Shown: in pieces, positions 8,372 to 18,800 of the stretch
Numbering within the stretch: position 1 is the stretch's first letter
How the letters are laid out: the number at the start of each line of letters is the position of its first letter
Assembly (NCBI RefSeq): GCF_030440595.1
Contig: NZ_CP047452.1
Coordinates: 682,001 to 746,000 of the forward strand
Length of the DNA stretch: 64,000 nucleotides
Direction of reading: 5' to 3'
Source: Corynebacterium glucuronolyticum DSM 44120
GTDB lineage: Bacteria; Actinomycetota; Actinomycetes; Mycobacteriales; Mycobacteriaceae
The notes under the pieces: generated by a model
Databases searched by the model: none
Told to the model about the DNA's origin: nothing
Seen by the model: only the letters and a program-made list of their open reading frames with translations
Position numbers and translations under genes: made by a program

Positions 8372-8851
8372 ATGCCCACAACTCCTGAGCCGAGTCGCAC
8401 GAAGGGAAGTGGAAGTGCTACCGCCGCCGGTCGTCTGAACGGTCGCGCTGGTCTGCCCACCACCCTCGCCGTGGCATGCTACATCGCTCTGGTTGAGGGC
8501 CTTGTCGGGGTGGGGTACGGCATCTTCCTCATCGTCAGGGAGCTCATGGGGGTTGAGGAGACCTCGATCGTGTCTGAAAGCTCGAGTGCTGGCCTGGTCG
8601 GCATCGGCACCGCAATCATGTTCCTCATCTTTTTCGGTGGCCTCATCACCGCGTCGGTTAACCTTCTGCGCGGTGGCCAATGGGGCAGAGGGCTCATCGT
8701 CTTCATCAACATCCTGCTGCTCGGCTGCGCTTACTACGCTTTCACGGCGGGCAAGATCATCTGGATTGTGCTGCTGGCCGGCGCTTCGATCGCCTCGCTG
8801 GTGCTTAGCTTCCACCCCCGCACGCTTCGCTGGGCACAGGACAACTACTAG
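8372..8851 (+). CDS. Four-helix integral membrane protein, unknown function
   Basis: 159-aa protein with a polar Ser/Thr-rich N-terminus (about 25 residues) and four predicted membrane helices (about residues 30-52, 72-92, 100-120 and 122-142). It ends in a short polar tail. The start at 8372 is favoured by AGGA 7 bases upstream; the longer upstream frame is compositionally different. Position beside the lipid kinase and whiB1 suggests the conserved mycobacterial membrane protein at that place (Rv3217c, from memory), but I cannot confirm homology. Confidence 0.72.
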   Translation: MPTTPEPSRTKGSGSATAAGRLNGRAGLPTTLAVACYIALVEGLVGVGYGIFLIVRELMGVEETSIVSESSSAGLVGIGTAIMFLIFFGGLITASVNLLRGGQWGRGLIVFINILLLGCAYYAFTAGKIIWIVLLAGASIASLVLSFHPRTLRWAQDNY

Positions 8852-8870
8852 GAAGCGCGCTATCAGGGTG

Positions 8871-8919
8871 CGCGGTGACTGTGCCTGCTCGGGTCCGCGG
8901 TGGCTGTGCCTGCTCGGGT
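8871..8919. repeat. Two-copy 25-bp tandem repeat
   Basis: Two near-identical units containing CTGTGCCTGCTCGGGT with period 25, differing at one base, just after a stop codon. A third, very degraded copy may follow. Confidence 0.6.
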
Positions 8920-8972
8920 GCTCAATGGTTGTGTCACTAGGGAGCGAAGCACCCTAGTGGGGCACCGTCTGT

Positions 8973-10181
8973 CTAAGCGCTCGGCGTGAGACCGACGACG
9001 GTGTCTCCACGCTTTTCGACGATTGCCTTCCCCGCAATGCGCAGATGCACCGGTCCCGAGTAATCACCGCGGTCGACGGGGATGACAAAGTCTGGGGTTG
9101 TGCTGGGCAATGAGTACACAGCAATGCCCCCACTAACGGGGACAAGAATGTGCTCGCCAATCGCATCGCCCGTGCCCAGGGCACCGTCGATGGTGTACTC
9201 TTCCACGAGCCGAGTGGGCTCGAAAAGATGGAGGCGGGAACCGTCAAACCACGTCATGTTGTGAGGAAGATCTCCAACAGCTGGTGTGAAAATACCTTCC
9301 GCTGCAGGTGCAGTTGCGTTCGTGGGGGAGAATCCCGCAGATTTGCCTTCTTTGTCGTATGAGAGGAAGAAGTTCGACGTGTCGCCCTCACCTGCCGGGG
9401 ACAACACAGAGGCCGTATTCTCACCAATCGCCACCAGATAAGAGCCGGGGTTGAGTTCCACATCCCCGGAAAGCTCCGGCTTCCTCGCGTCCTCGGGTTT
9501 GGAGTTCTGCAAGCGCAGCCATGTCTTCCCGTCAGGGCACGTTTCTGTCAGAGCCAAGAGCTTCGTTCGGGTGAGAGCCGAAGTAATCGTGCAGTCGGCG
9601 TGCGGCTGAAACTTCGGTTCCTGAGGATTGGGGACATCGCCGTATATGACTGTGCGGACGAGATCGTTTCGCCACAGCTCAACGGAGGCAGGGGAAACCG
9701 TTCCGACGTAGGAGTTAGAGGCCACCGGGGACACCGCCTCCGGTGCGGGAGCGGACCGCGTGTCCTTGTATCTCCCCTCGGCAAAGGTAATGGACGTGAC
9801 GTCGCCACAGCCTGCGTTGTTCTTATACGTGGCTACGACGGCACCGTCTAGCTTTGCCACCATACACAGCGGTAGATCGCGTGAGTAGGTCCACAGCGGA
9901 GAACCCGTCGCGGCATCATAGGCAGCGACCGTGTCTCCTTCGGTTCCAACAACCACCCCTTGATCCTCAATCGGCTGGTGACGGTCGGGTTCGGCGGTAT
10001 CTGGAACGCGGTAGGACTCCATTACCGCTCGTGGTACCGTGCCGAGCTGCTCCGGTTCGCTCACTGCGGTTCCGGTTGTCTCCAGATGCGAATGACGCGC
10101 CGGCGCAGTTGCGTATACCGAACCCACACCGATAACGGAGGCGACGAGTAGTGCGGTGACAGCACGTGCGTTGTTGTTCAA
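8973..10181 (-). CDS. Secreted PQQ-like beta-propeller protein (Rv3212-like)
   Basis: 402-aa protein with a typical export signal: a short N-region, hydrophobic ALLVASVIGVGSV, and an Ala-rich cleavage region near residue 28. The rest is beta-rich with PQQ/WD-like repeats such as VAAYDAATGSPLWTYS at about 85-100 and repeated VVGTEGDT-like turns. Four cysteines suggest extracytoplasmic disulfides. It sits directly downstream of the DEAD-box helicase gene on the same strand, as Rv3212 neighbours the helicase in M. tuberculosis. The start is TTG 10181 with AAAGGA about 10 bases upstream. The ligand is unknown. Confidence 0.72.
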   Translation of the reverse strand: MNNNARAVTALLVASVIGVGSVYATAPARHSHLETTGTAVSEPEQLGTVPRAVMESYRVPDTAEPDRHQPIEDQGVVVGTEGDTVAAYDAATGSPLWTYSRDLPLCMVAKLDGAVVATYKNNAGCGDVTSITFAEGRYKDTRSAPAPEAVSPVASNSYVGTVSPASVELWRNDLVRTVIYGDVPNPQEPKFQPHADCTITSALTRTKLLALTETCPDGKTWLRLQNSKPEDARKPELSGDVELNPGSYLVAIGENTASVLSPAGEGDTSNFFLSYDKEGKSAGFSPTNATAPAAEGIFTPAVGDLPHNMTWFDGSRLHLFEPTRLVEEYTIDGALGTGDAIGEHILVPVSGGIAVYSLPSTTPDFVIPVDRGDYSGPVHLRIAGKAIVEKRGDTVVGLTPSA

Positions 10182-10228
10182 AGCGTCGGTATCCTTTTCG
10201 CGTCCAGGGCGTGACTATTGCCGAAAGT

Positions 10229-10276
10229 CCAGGTGGTCTGAGCTCCAGGTGGTTTGAGCTTCAGGTGGCTTGAGCG
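10229..10276. repeat. Three-copy 16-bp tandem repeat
   Basis: CCAGGTGGTCTGAGCT is repeated three times with a 16-bp period (10229, 10245, 10261), with one to three changes per copy. It lies between the helicase stop codon and the start of the next minus-strand gene, so it probably lies within their shared transcript. Confidence 0.9.
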
Positions 10277-10285
10277 CTGTTATTC

Positions 10286-11653
10286 CTAGTGGCGCCGCCC
10301 GCCTCGGCCACCACGGCGGCTGCCACGCGAACGACCGCCGCCGCGACTGCCACGCGCATCGCCACGGCCACCTCGACCACTCCGGCCACCACGCCCGCGC
10401 CGGGCGGAGTGATCCATACCAAAGACAGGCCGTGACTCGCCGACGGTGCCATCGGCATCCTCAGGGATGTCCAGTTCCTCGTATAGCTCGGGCGAGGTGG
10501 AGAACCACTCGGGAAGCTCGTCTTTTCCAAGGCCAAGTTCATCGTTGATCAGCTTCCACTTGGGCAGCTCGTCGTAGCCGACCAAGGTTACGGCGGTACC
10601 GGTGTGCCCCGCGCGCCCAGTGCGCCCGATTCGGTGGACGTAGGTTAGTTCGTCATCCGGGGTCTGGTAGTTGATCACATGGGTGACATCGTCGATGTCG
10701 ATACCGCGGGCCGCGACATCAGTAGCGACGAGGATGTCCACCACCCCGTCCCTGAAACCTTGAAGAGAACGCTCGCGGGCGGACTGGCTCATGTCGCCGT
10801 GGACGCTCGCCACCTGAAACCCCGCACCAGCGAGGTCGCGGGCCACTTCCGCTGCAGAGCGTTTAGTGCGGACGAAGATGATGGTGCGTCCGCGACCGCG
10901 GGCCTGGAGTACGCGAGAAATAACGGCGACCTTGTCCATCCGGTGGGACTTGAATACCACCTGCTTCGTGGTGGCATTGGTCTCCGCCTCCCCGGACATC
11001 TCTGCCCTGATGTGGACAGGCTTGTTCATAAAGCCACGGGCAAGTCCGAGGATGGCATCGGGCATCGTCGCTGAAAACAGCATCGTCTGGTGCTCAGCGG
11101 TGATACCAGCGATGATCTTTTCAATTGCGGGAAGGAAGCCGAGGTCCAGCATCTCGTCAGCCTCGTCGAGGACAAGGATACGTACGGTGTCCAGTCGCAG
11201 CTCGCCACGGTTGTATAGGTCGATGAGTCGGCCTGGGGTGCCGACGACTAGGTCTGTGCCATCTTTTAGCGCCTTTTCCTGCTCCTCGTAGGGAGTACCG
11301 CCGTAGATGGTGGTCACGCGCACAGGGAGGTTGACGGCGGCGCGGGTGAGATCTTCCCCAACCTGAACACAGAGCTCGCGGGTAGGAACAACGATGAGGG
11401 CGCGTGGCGTTCCGTCGAGCTCTTCGATGTCTGCGTCATCAAATATGCGGTCCAGTACTGGAACGCCGAACCCAAGCGTCTTCCCCATGCCGGTGCGGGC
11501 CTGCCCGATGAGATCCCGCCCTTCGAGTGCAATAGGTAAGGTCAGTGCCTGAATTGCAAACGTATCGACGATGGATTGCGTGGCGAGTGCATCGGTAATC
11601 TCCTGTGCAACGCCGAGCTCGGTAAACGTGGGTTTTTGGTTTGAAGTGGACAC
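10286..11653 (-). CDS. DEAD-box ATP-dependent RNA helicase
   Basis: RhlE/CsdA-type RNA helicase for ribosome assembly or RNA turnover. All core motifs are present: a Q motif near FTELGVAQEITDAL, motif I ARTGMGKT, motif II DEAD, motif III SAT, and motif VI HRIGRTGR. The C-terminal 40 residues are an RGG-rich RNA-binding tail. 455 aa. The start is GTG 11653 (MSTSNQK), with TAGAAT 8 bases upstream on the minus strand, so it is probably leaderless. The gene order helicase then beta-propeller protein matches the mycobacterial block. Confidence 0.93.
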   Translation of the reverse strand: MSTSNQKPTFTELGVAQEITDALATQSIVDTFAIQALTLPIALEGRDLIGQARTGMGKTLGFGVPVLDRIFDDADIEELDGTPRALIVVPTRELCVQVGEDLTRAAVNLPVRVTTIYGGTPYEEQEKALKDGTDLVVGTPGRLIDLYNRGELRLDTVRILVLDEADEMLDLGFLPAIEKIIAGITAEHQTMLFSATMPDAILGLARGFMNKPVHIRAEMSGEAETNATTKQVVFKSHRMDKVAVISRVLQARGRGRTIIFVRTKRSAAEVARDLAGAGFQVASVHGDMSQSARERSLQGFRDGVVDILVATDVAARGIDIDDVTHVINYQTPDDELTYVHRIGRTGRAGHTGTAVTLVGYDELPKWKLINDELGLGKDELPEWFSTSPELYEELDIPEDADGTVGESRPVFGMDHSARRGRGGRSGRGGRGDARGSRGGGRSRGSRRGGRGGRRH

Positions 11654-11800
11654 AAAACGGTATTCTATCGTTTCCCAGTAGGAGAAACTATCTGCCCATC
11701 ATCGGTGAGGGGTGGTGGGGTCTCCGTCCGCCGGCAGCGAACAGGGCGCTTCGGCGCCGAGCTGTCGTGACAGATTCAACTATGGTGGGGTAAGTACCCG

Positions 11801-11860
11801 GAAGTACACCCGGTGGTATGTGAGTACACCCGGTGGTATGTGAGTACACCCGGTGGTATG
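11801..11860. repeat. Three-copy 20-bp tandem repeat
   Basis: GAGTACACCCGGTGGTATGT-type unit with exact 20-bp period at 11801, 11821 and 11841. The copies are identical except for the first two bases of copy 1. It lies in the divergent spacer upstream of the DUF3107 gene. Confidence 0.95.
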
Positions 11861-11981
11861 TACTGTCGGCACCGGCTGATCAGCTCCTCTCGCTGTCACA
11901 CCGGATAGCTCCTGGGCCTAGATAAAAAGCGTGGGTGTCATATGCAGTGAGGCCCTGTAAAAGAAAGGATGACGCAGACAG

Positions 11982-12206
11982 ATGAACATCAAGATTGGTT
12001 TTAAGGATTCGGCTCGCGAGCTCGCCTTTAACACCGACGAGGAGAAGGCCTCCGTAGAGGAGCGGCTTCGCAACGCGCTCAAAAACGATGAGGCAACCGT
12101 AGAATTTACCGATGCTAAGGGGCGGCAATTCATCGTTCGACAGTCTTCTGTCGCCTACGTAGAAATCGGTGCTGAAACAAACCGTCCGGTAGGATTTGCA
12201 AACTAA
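11982..12206 (+). CDS. DUF3107 family protein (TB9.4-like)
   Basis: 74-aa soluble protein matching the small actinobacterial DUF3107 family: MNIKIGFKDSARELAF at the start, an alternating beta-alpha pattern, and the conserved VAYVEIGAE near the C-terminus. Function is unknown in all species I know of. An AAAGGA element lies about 12 bases upstream. Position between the helicase and the DUF3152 protease matches mycobacterial order. Confidence 0.85.
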   Translation: MNIKIGFKDSARELAFNTDEEKASVEERLRNALKNDEATVEFTDAKGRQFIVRQSSVAYVEIGAETNRPVGFAN

Positions 12207-12516
12207 AACCAATCGGCTAGTTCGTTTATGAGGTTTCGGGCCTCAGAATAGGGGGCAGGCTTGTCAGGTGAACAGTGCTTCTGCTCCTCTTCTGGTGCCA
12301 CATGGGGTATCTGCTGTGCAGAGCCCCACTTTTTGGTTGTGCGGTTCGGTGGAGGAGAACGAGCAGCTACCCCGGCGGTGCCTGCCCTGCTTAGAGGTGT
12401 GCCGTTTGTACTATGTAACCTATGACAACCGGCTCCCTGCTGAGCCGGTGACAGATGTTGCTGGCAAGAAGATGGTAGGGCACCAGCCCGTGCGGTGAGA
12501 GGTAAAGGGATAATCG
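12207..12516. other. 310-bp spacer, nothing recognised
   Basis: No gene, repeat or hairpin stands out. AAAGGGA just before 12517 is the ribosome-binding site of the following gene. Confidence 0.4.
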
Positions 12517-13395
12517 ATGGCAGACAGGCATAGCCGAGACGAATCGCTTCTTGTGCGGTTCGCACGACAATTTGGCTGGCGTGCATATGCCATCCCCGTG
12601 CTCATCGTGCTAACACTATGGGTGGTTGTCGACATCATTGCCAGCGACCCCTCGGAGCCCACAACAACAACCTCCACGTCTGGTGTCGTCACCGTCGAAG
12701 AAGGCCCAACGATGGCAGCGCCTGACCCCGCCAAGGAAGATATTGCAAAGCTCCCCGGTGGCACGCTACCTGCAGGTGGTGCCTACACCATGCAGGGTGA
12801 GAAGACGTTCCGAACGGTTGGATCGCCACAGCCGAAGGTAGGAACAGGAGCAGAAAAAACCTTTTCATACATCGTCCAGGTAGAAAACGGGGTGAATACC
12901 GACGGCTACGGTGGCGATGAGGCCTTTGCCGCCATGATTGATGCCACCCTCAAAAACCCCAAGAGCTGGATCCACGATGAGAAATTCGCTTTCCAACATG
13001 TCGGTGAAGGGGAAGAGCCAGACTTTACCGTCCAGCTCACGAGCGTAAACACGACGCATGAGGGCTGTGGTGCGGAGATCGGTAAGGAAACCAGCTGCTA
13101 CACCAGCATTGGTAACCGGGTTCTCATCAATGAATCCCGCTGGGTACGGGGTACGAGTGTGTTCGCAGGCGACATTGGCTCGTACCGCCAGTACGTGGTG
13201 AACCATGAGATCGGTCACGCGATTGGATTCGCCGAACACATGCCGTGTGGCATCGACAGTGAACTCGCGCCGATCATGATGCAACAGACACTCAGTCTCA
13301 ATAACTCGGAGATGTTTAGTATCTCCCCGGACGGCCCATACCCAGACGACAATAAGACATGCCGTTACAACCCATGGCCTTTCCCGCACGCCTAG
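12517..13395 (+). CDS. DUF3152 membrane-anchored metzincin-like metalloprotease
   Basis: 292-aa protein with a cytoplasmic N-terminus, one membrane helix (about 25-45, AIPVLIVLTLWVVVDII), a Thr/Ser-rich linker and an extracytoplasmic protease domain. The active-site signature HEIGHAIGFAEH (about 231-242) is the metzincin HExxHxxGxxH form with three zinc-binding His and the catalytic Glu. Four cysteines in the domain (GCGAEIGKETSC, MPCGI, KTCRY) probably form disulfides. Conserved in mycolic-acid bacteria (Rv3207c-like). The substrate is unknown. Confidence 0.86.
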   Translation: MADRHSRDESLLVRFARQFGWRAYAIPVLIVLTLWVVVDIIASDPSEPTTTTSTSGVVTVEEGPTMAAPDPAKEDIAKLPGGTLPAGGAYTMQGEKTFRTVGSPQPKVGTGAEKTFSYIVQVENGVNTDGYGGDEAFAAMIDATLKNPKSWIHDEKFAFQHVGEGEEPDFTVQLTSVNTTHEGCGAEIGKETSCYTSIGNRVLINESRWVRGTSVFAGDIGSYRQYVVNHEIGHAIGFAEHMPCGIDSELAPIMMQQTLSLNNSEMFSISPDGPYPDDNKTCRYNPWPFPHA

Positions 13396-13781
13396 TGCTC
13401 GTCGTGCAATGCATACCATGCAAGGAGGTGCGGTAGCTCATGCCACAAGGTACCGTAGCGCTGACGGGCCAAGAATCCCCCGCAGCTGCTGCAGCAGAGG
13501 TTACGTAACGGGCGAGTGAACAACGGGCGCGTGAACACTGTGCAACGATTGTCACGCAGACTTTGCAGTAGTCGCCTGTGGTGGCTCGCTGTCTGTGACG
13601 GTTCGTTTCCTGGGGTAGCTCGTTGCGTGTGGTGGCTTGGCAATCGCTGCAGCAGGGTGGCACGCAGAAGAGCCAATACAGCCGTGGCTTCCCGCTAGCC
13701 TTGCCACGGAGGTGGCGCCGGGGCTGGCAGATGAGTCCGCACAAGGAGAACATTCGTACACGTGGAGGAGGAATCACACAA
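13396..13781. other. 386-bp spacer with a two-copy 15-bp repeat
   Basis: AACGGGCGAGTGAAC and AACGGGCGCGTGAAC lie back to back at 13507-13536. GGAGGAGG at about 13764-13771 is the ribosome-binding site of moeB. The frame of moeB stays open upstream into this spacer, but that part has no family similarity. Confidence 0.5.
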
Positions 13782-14933
13782 ATGACCGCACGCAAACTAC
13801 ATTCGTCGCGGGTGCCCGTGTCCCCGAAAGAACTGCCCAGTGGCGCGGGAACCCGCTACGCCCGGCACTTCACCCTCCCCGGCTTTGGGCTCACTGGACA
13901 GCAGCGACTCTACGGCGCGAAAGTGCTCAGTATCGGTGCCGGCGGTCTCGGCTCCCCCGTGATTCAGTACCTGGCTGCCGCAGGGGTAGGAGCCATCGGC
14001 ATCATCGACTTCGACACCGTCGATGAGACGAACCTGCAACGCCAGGTCCTCCACAACAGTGAGACCATCGACCGAAAGAAGACAGACTCGGCACGGGAGT
14101 ACGTCGACAAGCTCAACCCCCACGTCGACGTCATCACCTATGACTATCCGCTCACCGAAGCAAACGTAGACGAAATTGTCGCAGGCTACGACCTCGTCTG
14201 CGATGGCTGCGACAACTTCGACACCCGCTACACCGTCGCCGATGCATGCGCGCGGGCAGACATCCCGCTCGTCTGGGGATCCATCAACCGCTTTTCGGGG
14301 CAGCTCTCCGTCTTCGACGGAGCCATCACCTTGCGCGACATTTTCCCCGAGCCACCCGCACCGGGCACCGTACAAAACTGCGCAGAAGGTGGTGTCCTCG
14401 GTGTCCTCCCCGGCGTAATCGGCACGATGATGGCCAACGAGGCGATCAAACTTATCACCGGCATCGGCGAGCCGCTTTACGGAAAGCTCGCCGTGTGGGA
14501 CGGTAAAAGCGCTACACTGTCGCACTACAGCATCGCCCCACGCCCGGAAACGAAGCAAAAGGTGCAGGCACGCAGGCAGGAAGAATCTTCTGCCAGGTGC
14601 ACGACAACGAAGAAGGAGCAGACCGTGGTCACTGAGCACGACATCCTCACATACAAGGAACTAACGGATAAGGGAGCTCTGCTTGTCGACGTTCGCGAGC
14701 CCCACGAATGGGTTGGCGGTCAACTCCCGGATGCCCTCGGCGTGCCGCTCAGCAACCTGCGCGCCGGGAACCTGGGAGAGCTCACCGATGTTTCCCCGGA
14801 TACAGACCTCGCCCTGTACTGTGCCGGCGGTGTGCGGTCACTCGAGGCGGCCTCAATCCTGCAGGGAGCGGGCTTTAACAACGTGGTCAGCCTGGCGGGT
14901 GGGATCAACCGGTGGTGGACCTATGCCGACTAA
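13782..14933 (+). CDS. moeB: Adenylyltransferase/sulfurtransferase MoeZ-MoeB type (ThiF + rhodanese)
   Basis: E1-like enzyme that adenylates the C-terminal Gly-Gly of a small sulfur carrier (MoaD or CysO/ThiS type) and transfers sulfur to it. The ThiF domain carries the nucleotide motif GAGGLGSP at about residue 52, DFDTVDETNLQRQ, and the catalytic-Cys region NCAEGGVLGVLPG. A C-terminal rhodanese domain (about 285-383) has the active-site loop CAGGVRS. 383 aa from ATG 13782 (MTARKLHSS), chosen for the strong GGAGG. It overlaps the next gene by 11 bases. Confidence 0.9.
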   Translation: MTARKLHSSRVPVSPKELPSGAGTRYARHFTLPGFGLTGQQRLYGAKVLSIGAGGLGSPVIQYLAAAGVGAIGIIDFDTVDETNLQRQVLHNSETIDRKKTDSAREYVDKLNPHVDVITYDYPLTEANVDEIVAGYDLVCDGCDNFDTRYTVADACARADIPLVWGSINRFSGQLSVFDGAITLRDIFPEPPAPGTVQNCAEGGVLGVLPGVIGTMMANEAIKLITGIGEPLYGKLAVWDGKSATLSHYSIAPRPETKQKVQARRQEESSARCTTTKKEQTVVTEHDILTYKELTDKGALLVDVREPHEWVGGQLPDALGVPLSNLRAGNLGELTDVSPDTDLALYCAGGVRSLEAASILQGAGFNNVVSLAGGINRWWTYAD

Positions 14934-15804
14934 GGCTTCAGCCATCTCCTATGTGCCCACCGTGGTACAACGCGCCTTCTCCGCACACATGGGGACCGAA
15001 GCGCAACGTGCGGAGGCAACATACGCAGGCGCAGCCTGGGACCACGGCATCCATGTAGGCGACATCGTTGTCGCGCCGGTGGTCAACGTCGAGCGAGCGA
15101 ACTGGTCTGCTGCCGCGCGAGAAACGCTTCGCGTGGACAATGTCACCCTCGCCCGGTCGGTTCGCTCTTCCGACGGACGCCTCGTTGTGGCCGGCTGGAA
15201 GGCGACGGAATATCACCCCGGCTGCCTTGCCGATCGTGCCGACGAGGTCGTGCTGGCAGCTCTCCGCCTCGATTCCGCACTCGCAGACGTCCCACTGCCC
15301 GACATCTTTCCCACCCAGATGGAATCGTGCCGGGTGGAATCCGACTTCTTCGATCTCGCCGACCTGGCAGCGTGGGCAGATGACCCAGGAAGCGTGCTCG
15401 ACGCGGGGTTGAACTCGCGCGCGCAAGCAGACGAGAGCCAACTCGTCGCCCTCAGCCTGGCTGCTGATGCCATCGAGCGCCTCGAACCGATTGATGCCCC
15501 TAACCAGGTCACACACGCGGACATGTTGGCAACGACGATCTTCGCCGACGGCGCAGCCCCCACGGTGACGGATATTGTGCCCGTCGCACACCCCGGTGGA
15601 TACACGGCCGCTCTTGCCATCGTCGATTCACTCATTGCCGGCGCGGCGACGTCGCGAATCATCAGCCGATTCGCCCACGTGGAGAACCTCCATCAGCTTG
15701 TATACCGGGCGTTGCTCTATCGCCTCTACATCCACGCGCTGCATCCACAATCGCGCTCGAATAGCCGTTCGAGTATCGTTCGGGTGGCCAGAGAACTGCT
15801 GTGA
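14923..15804 (+). CDS. TIGR02569 family protein (kinase-like fold, unknown role)
   Basis: 293-aa actinobacterial protein next to moeB, like Rv3205c in mycobacteria. The GAAWDHGIHVGDIVVAPV segment (about residues 32-49) resembles the nucleotide-binding beta turn of aminoglycoside phosphotransferase-like folds, which is characteristic of the TIGR02569 family. The start ATG 14923 lies inside the end of moeB, indicating translational coupling. No catalytic assignment is possible. Confidence 0.75.
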   Translation: MPTKASAISYVPTVVQRAFSAHMGTEAQRAEATYAGAAWDHGIHVGDIVVAPVVNVERANWSAAARETLRVDNVTLARSVRSSDGRLVVAGWKATEYHPGCLADRADEVVLAALRLDSALADVPLPDIFPTQMESCRVESDFFDLADLAAWADDPGSVLDAGLNSRAQADESQLVALSLAADAIERLEPIDAPNQVTHADMLATTIFADGAAPTVTDIVPVAHPGGYTAALAIVDSLIAGAATSRIISRFAHVENLHQLVYRALLYRLYIHALHPQSRSNSRSSIVRVARELL

Positions 15805-15817
15805 AATAATTGGACTC

Positions 15818-18800
15818 ATGGCAGCACCACAGCTCAGACTCGTACCACCGAAGAAAAAGGATCTCCCAGACAGGCAGTGGCCGGAGTCAGCTGGCCCCCT
15901 GCTCGACGGTCAGCACGGTTCCTACCTCATCACCGCTGAGGAATCCGGTGCCGGAGTAACAAGCCTCATTCGTGATGCTGCCCGCGCACGTTTGCTCGCG
16001 GGCACTGATCCCGATCGACTCCTCATTGTCACGCATTCCAAGCGCAGCGCCCTTGCTTTCGAGGAGGCGTTATGGGATGACCTCGTCGCGTCGAGGAGTG
16101 AGGAGGAAAATGCTGCGCCCTACGTTGCCGAATCCAAACTCGCCCAGAGTGTTCACTCGCTTGCTTTTTCCATCGTTCATTACGCAGCTATTGCCAACAA
16201 CGTTCCCGCCCCACGCCTGATGACAGGAGCCGAGCAGGATGCCGTGATCCGGGAGCTGCTGAAAGGCAACCAAGAAGCAGGGGGAGAGTACTGGCCTGCG
16301 GAGCGGGTAGAAGCGTTGGACTACGTGGGCTTTGCGCGTGGCCTCAGGGATTTCCTCCTCCGCGCAGGTGAGCGCGGGAAATCAGCGGCAGACGTGAAGA
16401 AGCTGGGGGAGCAAGAGAATAAGCCACTGTGGGTTGCAGCCGGAGCTTTCCTAGAGGAATACACGGCGGTGATGAACCTGCAGCAAATGCATCACCTCAA
16501 CGCGTCGGAGCTGCTCATCACTGCTGTGCGTGCGTTGGAGGACAACCCAGCGCTGCTAGAAAAAATGCGAAACCGGTACGACTTCCTGGCAGTTGACAAC
16601 GCCCAACACCTCGACCCGCTCTCCCAGAAGCTGGTGGAGATGATTGGTGAGCACACGCCCATCTTTGTGGTCGGCGGAAACACGAACGGGCTGGTGTACT
16701 CCTTCCGCGGTGCCAACACCGACCTCGTAGAGGACAAATCCGGTAAGACAGTCATCACGCTGGAGCAAAGTTTCCGGCGACCATCCGACAAGCGCATCAT
16801 CTACACGCACACGGCGGGCGATAACTTTTCGGTGATAGCACGCGAGCTGCGCGAGGTGCACCTCATTCGCGACATCCCATGGGAGGACATGGTCGTCATC
16901 ACCCGCTCCCTCAGCCAGATTCCCGCGCTCCAGCGAGCTCTTGCTACCGCCGATGTCCCCGTCCATATCGATTCCACAGATGTTGTGCTCGTCGAGCAGT
17001 CGATTGTCCAGGCCATGCTGCAGGCCGTGGACATCGTCATGGGCAACGGTACAGAAGAAGACATCATCGAGCTCGCCACTGGCCCCATTGGAGGAGCCGA
17101 TCCCATCACCCTGAGGCGAATCCAGCGAGAAATCGGCGAGCTTGGCCCCGTTGTTCGGGGTGCTGCCGGGGTCGCTGAGGATGCCCGGTTAGGCGAACAA
17201 GCAGAGTCCGTCCTTACACACCTCAGTGCAGTCATCCAAACCGGCCGGGAAGCCGTCGAACGCGGGGACAGCCTGGAGCTGATTCTCTGGTCAATCTGGG
17301 AGGCGACGGGTCTCAGCACCTCCAAGATGTACACCGCGTTGCGTGGTGGTCCCGCCGCCGCGCAGGCGAACCGGGATTTAAACGCGATGATGGAGCTTTT
17401 TGACGTTGCGGGCGACTATGTTGAGCGCGTCAAGCAACCGTCACTCGAGGGATTTATCGAGCACCTTACCTCGCAGGATCTGCCCACCGGTGTCCGGGAA
17501 CGTCAGGTGGTTGCGCCGAAGGCCGTCGCTCTCCTCACTGCGCATGGTGCGATCGATGATGAATGGAATACCGTCATCCTCGCAGGTGCCGACGATGACT
17601 CCTGGCCTTCTCTTGGGCTGACCGGGACAATTTTCGATCAGGAGGAGCTTGTCGACCTTATTGATGAAAACGTCGACCCCGACGCGTACATCGACCGCCT
17701 CCGCGAACGCCTCCATGAAGAGCAACGCCTGTTTTCACTCGTCACCTCTCGAGCAACGGACACGCTTGTGATCACAGCCATCAATCCGGCAGAGGAAGAC
17801 TCGCCTCTGCCACAGCCATCTCGTTTTGTGAGGAAATTGGAAGAAGACGAAACTTTCAGCGTCAGCACTGTAGTGGAGACAGACGAACTTGCGGTTAAGT
17901 CTTCGCGGCCGTTCATTGCCGAGTTGCGCAGAGCGCTGACAAGCGCCGACTCAAGCGACGAGGAAAAAGAAGAGGCTGCCGATCTGCTCGCGATGCTTGC
18001 CGACGCAGGTTTTTCCGAGGCCGAACCCACCAACTGGTGGGGGCTTGCTGGCCCCACCGACGCGCAGCCCTTGCGGGAGCCTGGACAACCGGCGACGCTC
18101 AGCCCCAGCCAGGTAGAATCCGGGCTCCAGTGCCCACTGAAGATGGTTCTCAACTCCGTCACCCCCACCGAGTCCAGCTCCGCCCTGCGCGAGGGAAATC
18201 TCCTCCACGCCCTCGCGGAGGCTTCGGTGACACTCCAGCAAGACGAGGAAACGTGGAAAGAAGCTGAGCAGCTCGTGCTCGACGCGTACCTGTCCTCGCG
18301 AACCGTTCCTCCGTGGAAGGAAAAAGCCGATGAAGAGGAGTTCGTCGAGGTGATGAACGCCACGGTGAGTAAGATGACGAACCTTGCCGGTGACCTCGTT
18401 GGCGTGGAAATTCCCATGGATGTGACAGTTGGACAGTTAGACGATGGCTCACCTATCCGCATCAAAGGCCGTCTCGACCGGGTGCACCGAGATTCGGAGG
18501 GACGGATGAAGGTGTACGACCTCAAAACCGGGCGCTCGGCACCTACCTACCAAGAAGCGGAATCACACCCGCAGATGGCCGTTTACCAGCTCGGAATTAA
18601 TCATTCCCGGATCCAAGAAAACCCCTTGGAGTTTGTCACCGACGACGGGTCTGGCGGTGCGCTACAAAGCGGTGGTGCGGAACTTGTTTATCCGCGAAGC
18701 ACGAAGAAACCGAGCCAAAAGCCGTTGACGGAGGACAACGCCAGGATCCTCATGGATAACCTGCGCCAGTTGGTTCACCACACTTCCGGCTCGACGGTTC

